64,000 nt of DNA from Dromiciops gliroides. Taxonomy: Eukaryota > Chordata > Mammalia > Microbiotheria > Microbiotheriidae. Below, piece by piece: positions 54,801-64,000 of the stretch. The stretch's first letter is position 1; each line of letters starts with the position of its first letter. Both the position numbers and the translations under genes were made by a program. Where the stretch lies: assembly GCF_019393635.1 (NCBI RefSeq), contig NC_057863.1, positions 642,727,306 to 642,791,305 on the forward strand, written 5' to 3'. The notes under the pieces were generated by a model that saw only the letters and a program-made list of their open reading frames with translations, was not told where the DNA came from and did not search any database.

Positions 54801-56918
54801 GCTGCTGAGAAAGGACTTACCATCACTGATAGAGGAAGCTCGAACCAGCCCTGGATTCAGGAGGACCTGAGTTCAAACCTGGCCTTGGACATTTGGCGCT
54901 TACTAGCTGTGTGACCCTGGGCAAGTCACTTAACCATTACCTCCCCCCCCCCCAATAGCAATCTCTTGAGAGCAGCTAGGTGTCGAAGTGGATAGAGCAC
55001 TGACCTCGGATTCAGGAGGATCTGAGTTCAGATCCGACCTCAGACACTTGATACTTACTAGCTGTGTGACCCTGGGCAAGTCACTTAACCCTCAATGGCC
55101 CATTAAAAAAAAAAAAGATAGAGGAAGCTCTCCTATGCCCATATAGCAACCAGCACTCTAGAACCACCAAAGCCCTGAACGCAAGCTGCTAGGACAGCAG
55201 TCCCATGGCCCTCCTTCTGTAGCTGCCCTGACTGTTTTCTCATCCGGCACTCATCCTATCCCAACTCTGGACTCCTTCCCTGGTGACCTGCCTCAGCCCA
55301 GGCCTTCCTTGAAGTACCATAGTGTCATGGATAGCCATGTCATGATTGCATGGGTGGTCTAGGGCAAATCACTTCTACTCTTTGGGCCTCTGTTTTCACC
55401 TCCATAAAATAGGCCTGAACTTGAGGACCACCAGAATCTCTTCTATGATCGTGTCATCCTTCCCATCCCCTTGACCTCATCCCACAGTGAGTCCTCTCCC
55501 CATCCTGCCATAGCCCTGGTCTTAACTTCTTTCCAGACCAGCTCTCTCCTTGGCCCCAGCCTCTGGGCCATCCTATCTGGCCTAAGCCCACCTCAAAGGC
55601 TTTCCTAGTTTGGGTCCTTAAGAACAGCCTCATCCATATCTTTGGGCCCAGACTAGGGCCCTCCCCAGCTGAGTAGACAGTCCTGGGTCTGTCCCCCTTC
55701 CTGGGCCCTTGATACTGTAAGATCAGGCCCCCCCCCCTTTCCCAGAATTACCGCCCTCCCCCACTCTCCTGGGCTCACAGGAGGCTGAGGGAAGGGAACC
55801 TCACAGTGACATGCTCCCCATGCAGCCTCATGGGGCATACTACCAGGCACAGCTCCAACTGGTCACAGAGGGCATAGAACTCTTCCAGGCTCTTGTCAAA
55901 ACGCTGCAGCCCGCCCTCGCTGCTCTTCCTGCCGGGGATGTAACAGAAGCAATCGCTAAGAAGGGGGAGCCCCGGCTTCCAGGGACTAGTGTAGACCCCG
56001 GGGCGCCCTGGGGTCCTTGGCAAGGGCAGTGCTAAAAGGGGTCCAGGGGGCGGGCTGGACGTGGCCTGTGGGGCGGTACATAGCTCAGGGGCAGAAGCCA
56101 GCCCGCAGACACTCACTGTCCATTGTCGATGTTGGTATTCTGCACCAGGTTCTGGGCCGCCACCTTCATCAGGTTCTGGGATGGGATGGAGAAAGGCGGT
56201 GTCATGTTCGGCAAGCCACGCCCGGGGAGGGGACATTCTCCCCTCCTCCCCCCCGCCTCAGTCGCAGGTTGACAAACTCAGAAACCCAGGCACCGCCTCC
56301 TTCCACCATCGGGCCAATCATCGACCCTGGGATCCACCTAGTCCCACCTTCTCCACAACCGTACCGCCTACGACCCGCCCACCGCAGGCCTTACTAGACC
56401 ACCCCCTAGTCCGCACGCGCAGATCCGTTGGGGTGCCACCTCTAGCCTAATCATTCCTCCACTCCCAGTCTCTGCTGCTCTCTTAAGTCCCGCCTCCCCC
56501 CTCGTTCCCTGCCAATCCCAGGCTTAGCGTACCCAAACATCCAGCCCAGACTCTTTACCGAGTCCCCCCCCACCCCATGACAGCCCACCTACCAATTACC
56601 ACCCCCGCCTCGTGCCTGAACCCGCCTCCCTCGGGGTTGGGGGCCAATCACCTGTAGGCTCTCTTTGAGCTGAGGAATCAGAAGCTTGTAACGCTGCACA
56701 GGGTCGAAGTCCTGCTGCTGTTGCTGCAGGAGGCCGCTCTGCCCTGCCTGCATCTGGGAGGCTGCTACCAGCTGTGCCGAGGGAGGCTGCTGCTGTTGCG
56801 GCGCCTGAGGCTGCTGAGACCCCGGAACCGAGGCACCAGCTGATCCTGGGCCGGAGACGCCAGCCGTAGCCGGTGGCGGAGGCTGTGGCGCCGACTGCGC
56901 TGGTGGCGGTGCCGCCAT
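51806..56918 (-). CDS. MED29: Mediator complex subunit 29
   Basis: A tail/head-adjacent subunit of Mediator, the RNA polymerase II coactivator. Four exons: 56918-56652, 56175-56117, 55928-55844, 52033-51806, phases consistent, 639 nt, 212 aa (human 200). A Pro/Gln-rich N-terminus (SQQPQAPQQQQPPSAQL, then LLQQQQQDFDPVQRYK) precedes the conserved helical part: KLLIPQLKESLQ, NLMKVAAQNLVQNTNIDNGQ, RFDKSLEEFYALCDQLELCL, SAKHSPTLVPTATKPDAVQ, and the end KVTGKLPTPGGL. The last intron (3.8 kb) is full of SINEs and one long repeat. The first exon faces PAF1 head to head, 454 bp from its ATG. The extra length is in the low-complexity N-terminus. Confidence 0.97.
52405..52655 (-). repeat. Composite SINE with RTE-like tail
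   Basis: TGGGGTTTTCTTGCCAGAGA and TTGTCATTTCCTTCTCCAGC in the tail; tRNA-like head ends CCCCCTAGCTGCC. MED29 intron 3. A C-rich run (~52301-52326) lies to its left. Confidence 0.8.
53078..53217 (-). repeat. Marsupial tRNA-SINE
   Basis: Minus-oriented, T-run at left, near-consensus. MED29 intron 3. Confidence 0.92.
53376..53625 (+). repeat. Composite SINE with RTE-like tail
   Basis: Plus-oriented: tRNA head (GGGGCTGCTAGGTG), then TTCCTCCTCTGTAAAATGAG, and a tail with AAAAAGGGATCACAAAGAGT. Same family as 52405-52655 and 13373-13605. Confidence 0.8.
53815..54790 (+). repeat. Second copy of the long dispersed repeat
   Basis: Shares blocks with 14325-16465: an AGCATTTATTAAGCCCTTAC-like start, GACTGGAGTGGGGAGAGACT, and AAAATGTCTGCAGGACATTC, in the same order. 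Interrupted by a SINE. Related sequence also at ~24180-24300. Open frames here are not host genes. Confidence 0.6.
53971..54124 (+). repeat. Marsupial tRNA-SINE
   Basis: Full plus-oriented copy with an A-tail; short duplication GGGATTT on both sides. Inserted in the long repeat. Confidence 0.92.
54842..55116 (+). repeat. Two tandem SINEs in one target-site duplication
   Basis: A 5'-truncated plus-oriented SINE (54842-54957) followed by a full one (~54970-55116). One 14-bp duplication, GATAGAGGAAGCTC, flanks the pair at 54828-54841 and 55117-55130. Confidence 0.92.
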
Positions 56919-57372
56919 GATTGCTTCCTTTTATCTGCCGCCGCTCGTTGGTTGCAGCCTCGATCGCTCAAGGCGATCGCGGAAGTGCGTCACTTTCAGG
57001 CCTCGCCTTGGCTAGCTGATCAATCCCAAGCTCCGAAGTTGCATTTGTACCGCCTCTTCCCTCTCCACCATGCCAGTTCGTGCACGTCCGACCAATCACG
57101 AGCTTCTCCCTCCTCAGAAACCCGCCTCCTCCCACTGTGGCCAATCCATCGCCGATTTGGAAAAAAAAAATTAAGCTCGAACTACATTTCCCAGAAGGCG
57201 ATTCGCCCGCGGTCGATAGTTCGGCCCTGGAGTCCCGCGGGGTCCTCGCCGCCGCCGCTGCCAGGGAGGCCGGGAGGCGGAGCGGCCCACACGGTTTCCT
57301 GGAGAGCCGTCTGAGTGGCTCGCGGGCCGGGCCTGGCCCCCTTCGCGACTAGTAGACCTCCTCCTCGTCGTC
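56919..57372. promoter_or_regulatory. Bidirectional CpG promoter of MED29 and PAF1
   Basis: 454 bp between the two start codons, CpG-rich in parts, no TATA. ETS-like GCGGAAGTG (~56979-56987) on the MED29 side and a ZNF143 site on the PAF1 side. Divergent coregulation of the two polymerase II factors is inferred from the layout. Confidence 0.85.
57181..57199 (+). promoter_or_regulatory. ZNF143/THAP11 (SBS) motif
   Basis: ACTACATTTCCCAGAAGGC differs from the consensus ACTACAATTCCCAGMATGC at only a few positions. It lies 174 bp before the PAF1 ATG. Such sites are common in CpG promoters of housekeeping genes. Confidence 0.8.
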
Positions 57373-60717
<3,345 letters not shown>

Positions 60718-60838
60718 GGCTCAGCTGCTCGGCGCTGGCCATCCTGTTGGCCAGGAGAGGCTGGGCCTCTCCAGCTCAGGCACCATTCTCAGGACAAAAG
60801 GAAAATACCTAGTTGTTTTTTTTTTAACTTTTTCTGTC

Positions 60839-60844
60839 AATAAA
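60839..60844 (+). terminator. PAF1: PAF1 polyadenylation signal AATAAA
   Basis: Canonical hexamer 122 nt after the stop, preceded by a T9 run, followed by mixed sequence at ~60860-60880. Confidence 0.93.
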
Positions 60845-61039
60845 GGCCATATGTTTACAAGGTCAGACGGGATTTTGTTCCCTTTCTCCCTCCCCCACCC
60901 AGAGGATGCTGAGATGGGCCCAAGCCCTTCCTGCCTTCTAGAGTGGGGAGCATGGGTGTTCCCACCCACCCGTTCTGTCCCCCTCCCCCTGCTCCACACG
61001 AGGGGCCCCGGCACAAGAAGCAAGGCGGCCAAAGATTGG

Positions 61040-63243
61040 GTCAGAGGAATTTTGGGTTTTCATTAAATGTATTATAACAAAGGTCAGAATTTTTTTTTCC
61101 AAAATAAGCCCGGACCATTAAACAAGTGAAACTCCAACAAATGTGTTTTCTCCAACAGAGAGAAAAACCGTGTACAGTTACTCAAAGCTGCTTCTGCCGG
61201 TGGGGCTGGGGGAAGATGGGGGTGCTGAAACCATGGAGGGCCCGGGAGGGAAGGGAAGGCAGGGGACGGGGGAACTGGGTCCTGCCCGTCGGGGTTAGGG
61301 CCGCCTGCGTCCCACACTCTGCTGTCAGGCTGGAGGGTGGGAGAGGATGGTTTTCTCCTCTCTGGGGGTCCCCACCCCCTTCCAATAGGGAGGTCCTCAC
61401 TGGTAGGCTGAGCCGGCTCATGCCTAACAGATTGATGGGATGGGACCTGGCTGGGGATGGGGGCAGGGGGGTAACCTAGAGTGGACAGGAACCCCTACCC
61501 CACAAAACACCATTCTGCTGATTCCAAATCGTGGTGTCCCCTGTCCCCCTGTGGGGTGAGGATCCCCAGGAGATGGGGGACAGGCAAAGGCACAGCAATA
61601 TGGAGGGGATGGGGGAGAGGGGCTTGCATAGGTTGATGAGTGCAAGAGGTACATAAATAAACCCGAGCCCCTCCCCGCCCCTCCCCCCAGCCAGGGTGTG
61701 GGGAGGCCCCCCTGGAGATGAGGCCCCTGGGATTCCTGCCCCCTCCCTCCCTAGGCAAAAAAGGAGGGCAGGAAGGGGAATAGCCCAGGAGCTGAGAAAG
61801 GAAAGTGGAGCCAGGGGCACCAGACTGGGTGGCTGTTGGGAAGAAGGGAGAGGGGCCAGGAGGTTTGGGGAGGGGTTTTTTGGTTTTTTTTTTTTCCAAC
61901 ATTTTGTTTCTTTAATAACATACGTAATGGTTACCAGCCATAGTCATAACAAAAGTTATTCATAAAATGTATCTAAAAATAACATTTTTTTCCTTTTCTG
62001 TGTGAAAAGCTTGAGAGAGTCCCAGCAGGAAGGGGTAGGGTGGGAAAGGCTTCTTTCTGTACCAAGAAGAGGCCCACCTGAGGGGGAGGGGAGGAGAGGG
62101 TCTCTTCTGACATCTCCCCTCCAGCTGCCCCAGGGGGTGGGGGATGGGACTCTCGGCTATGATGTAGTGTTCCACTTTAGTGAGGTCACGACAGAGCAGG
62201 GAGAGGGTTACAAGAAAAGGAGACAACTTAAAGAGAAGCCCTTCCGATGCCCACGCCATCTCTGACCTCCTGGTTAGGGTGGGGCTACAGAAAGGGTGTG
62301 TGTGAAGGGAGGGGGCATTAAGGCAACACTTTCTGACCCCACTGGCCGCTCCCCCACCTATTTGCCCTGCCCTCCCTCCCCCCGGGGCCTCCAGGAGCTA
62401 GGCAGGGGGTAGAGGGGAGTCTGGGGGGCGGGGTGGAGGGAGGATGGGGGGAGAAGGCGCTGCCCTCTCCCCTGGTTCCATCCCCCAAACCCTCAGCCTC
62501 CCCTGTCGCCCTCCCTCCACACATCATGGCTCAGAGAGACCCAATGAGGAGATTAAAAATGAGAGGAAGGGAGAGTGTGATTGAAAGAGAGAGACAGAGA
62601 AACCGCTAAGAACTATATAAATATATGTCTTAAATAGGCCTAAGAAATTAATCGTACGGAAACTCTGGGAAGGGAGAGAGGGGTGGGGGGGGGGGGAGAG
62701 GGAGGTGGCTCCCATCCTTGGGGCAAGGTGTGTGTGGGTCTGTGAGAAAGAGGGGAAATGATGGAAGAAAACAAGACTTTTGTCTCCTCCCAGTGTGGAC
62801 CAGAGCAGGCAGATGTGTGCTCTGTCACCCCCACTGCTCTCGGGCAGGCCCCCCCCAAGGGGGAGGGGGGATCTGGTGAGCTCCTTTGGAGTTAGTTTCT
62901 CTGGGGAGGGGAGGCCAGAGCTCTGGGAAAACCATCATCCAGAAAGGAAGCAAGGGAAAGAGGAGGTGCCCAGGGCACTCCCCCTGGCCCTGGTTTCCCT
63001 CCCTACCATGCCCTGGCCCTCAGCAGAGATCCCCCCCTATACCCTGCGTCATAGCAACGTGGGGCTTCCAGGGGGAGGGGGGGGGCGAATGGTGGGTATC
63101 AATATAAACCAGAGTTAAAGGGATAATAAAGTAGAAAATATTAGAACATATAACTGAGCCAACACCGCCCTCTGTCATGGAAGGGATGGAGCGGCCCCTC
63201 TCCCCACCCAAGGGACGCCACGTCCGCCGGGCTCTGCATCACA
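61040..63243 (-). other. SAMD4B: SAMD4B 3'UTR (probable)
   Basis: No protein-coding exon seen on either strand. It follows the SAMD4B stop. Candidate polyadenylation signals on the minus strand: ATTAAA near 61916-61911 and the weaker AATACA near 61071-61066; the second would bring the transcript to ~200 bp from the PAF1 signal. Length is inferred. Confidence 0.55.
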
Positions 63244-63602
63244 TCAGATTGTGGAGGTTTTGTCTGTGCCATCTGTGGTGAGAGAGAGGAAGGGGGAGGG
63301 AGGTCAGCGGCTGAAGGAGAGATGCAGAGGTGGGGCCTCCAGCCCTCCCCACACCTGCATCCCTGGGACCTGGGCCTCCTGCCCCGTGGTGGTCGTGCTG
63401 CTGCTTCGGTTTGTCTTGGCCCAGCAGGCCTCGAGCTCGTGGTGGCCTAAGAGGGGAAGGCCCAGGGAAGATTCTCGAGAAGGGAACCTGGGGAGGGGAC
63501 GGGAGAAGGGAAGCTCACCACCCAAGGCGTGCTCTGTCATGCTGAGGCAGAGAGACTCCAGCGTAGGGTTGATCTCGAGGTCTGGGCCCGGCACCTGGCA
63601 GT
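63244..63602 (-). CDS. SAMD4B: SAMD4B (Smaug homologue 2), last two coding exons
   Basis: A SAM-domain RNA-binding repressor of the Smaug family. Only the C-terminus is in the window: exon ~63602-63519, encoding [18 protein letters not shown], joined through a GT-AG intron (63518-63273, G|AT phase) to 63272-63244, encoding DGTDKTSTI and TGA. The terminal residues agree with the human protein as I recall it. The 5' border of the first exon is ambiguous between two acceptors (63603 or 63595). No further exon was recognised between 63603 and 64000; the SAM and pseudo-HEAT domains lie outside. Convergent with PAF1, as in human. Confidence 0.88.
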
Positions 63603-64000
63603 CTGGACACAGGTGAGGGGCAAAGTGTGAGAAGACAGGAGATGGAGGATGGTACCAAGATGCAGAAACAAAGGGCGGACGGTGGTTAGAACCGAGGTGA
63701 GACAAGCAGAGAGAAGGGAGACTGGGAGACACCCTCAGAGCACGGTGAGGCAGAGCTAAGCCAGAGTCTGACTGCCCAGGAGTTCCCACTGCCTTCTGTG
63801 AGGATGCGCACCCCAAACCTTCCCCACTTACCCATCATCAATATGTCACACCAGCCCTTCCTGACCAAGCTGGTCTTCCTCCTCAATGGGCAAAGTGGGC
63901 TGATCTGGGTTCTGTTCTTGGCTCAACAAACAAGGCCCTGCTATGGGGAAGAGCCTGCCTGTGCATCCCAGGAGCCGGGCCTCTGACAGCCCTGAGTCTG
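63603..64000 (-). other. SAMD4B: Probable SAMD4B intron
   Basis: About 400 bp at the right edge with no recognisable exon, repeat or RNA gene; presumed intron because the gene continues to the right. Confidence 0.5.

Overview
This is mammalian nuclear DNA, almost certainly from a marsupial. The coding exons match a block of conserved gene order on human 19q13.2. The gaps and introns carry many copies of the tRNA-derived marsupial SINE (MAR1/WSINE1 type), often with intact target-site duplications, plus marsupial-type L1, MIR and RTE-tailed SINEs. The species cannot be settled by eye; the many near-identical SINEs would suit an Australian marsupial, but that is inference.

Layout, left to right: SUPT5H (minus, 5' 452 codons; the gene runs off the left edge) with its CpG promoter near 9.6-9.9 kb; a repeat-rich gap of about 9 kb with nested L1s, SINEs and one solo LTR; a three-exon gene on the minus strand at 19241-20195 that I identify as interleukin-15-like (IL15L); RPS16 (plus, five exons); PLEKHG2 (minus, 18 coding exons recognised); an intron-containing tRNA-Ile(UAU); ZFP36/tristetraprolin (minus, two exons); MED29 (minus, four exons) head to head with PAF1 (plus, 14 exons) across a shared CpG promoter; and the 3' end of SAMD4B (minus), convergent with PAF1.

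The genes are functionally mixed. SUPT5H (DSIF), PAF1 (PAF complex) and MED29 (Mediator) all act on RNA polymerase II. RPS16 is a ribosomal protein, PLEKHG2 a Rho-family GEF, and ZFP36 and SAMD4B regulate mRNA decay or translation. IL15L is the odd one out: a secreted four-helix cytokine, reported as inactivated in human and mouse, that looks intact here.

Main points: an apparently complete marsupial IL15L with the IL-15 cysteine pattern and receptor-contact positions; a 12-nt SUPT5H microexon whose polypyrimidine tract is a (CCA)n microsatellite; a one-base homopolymer frameshift in PLEKHG2 exon 3; a GC-AG intron in PAF1; a 118-bp inverted duplication carrying a SINE boundary; and several structure-prone tracts (CA/CG, polypurine, G-rich). 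Exon borders were read by eye from splice consensus, reading-frame continuity and remembered human proteins; no alignment was run.
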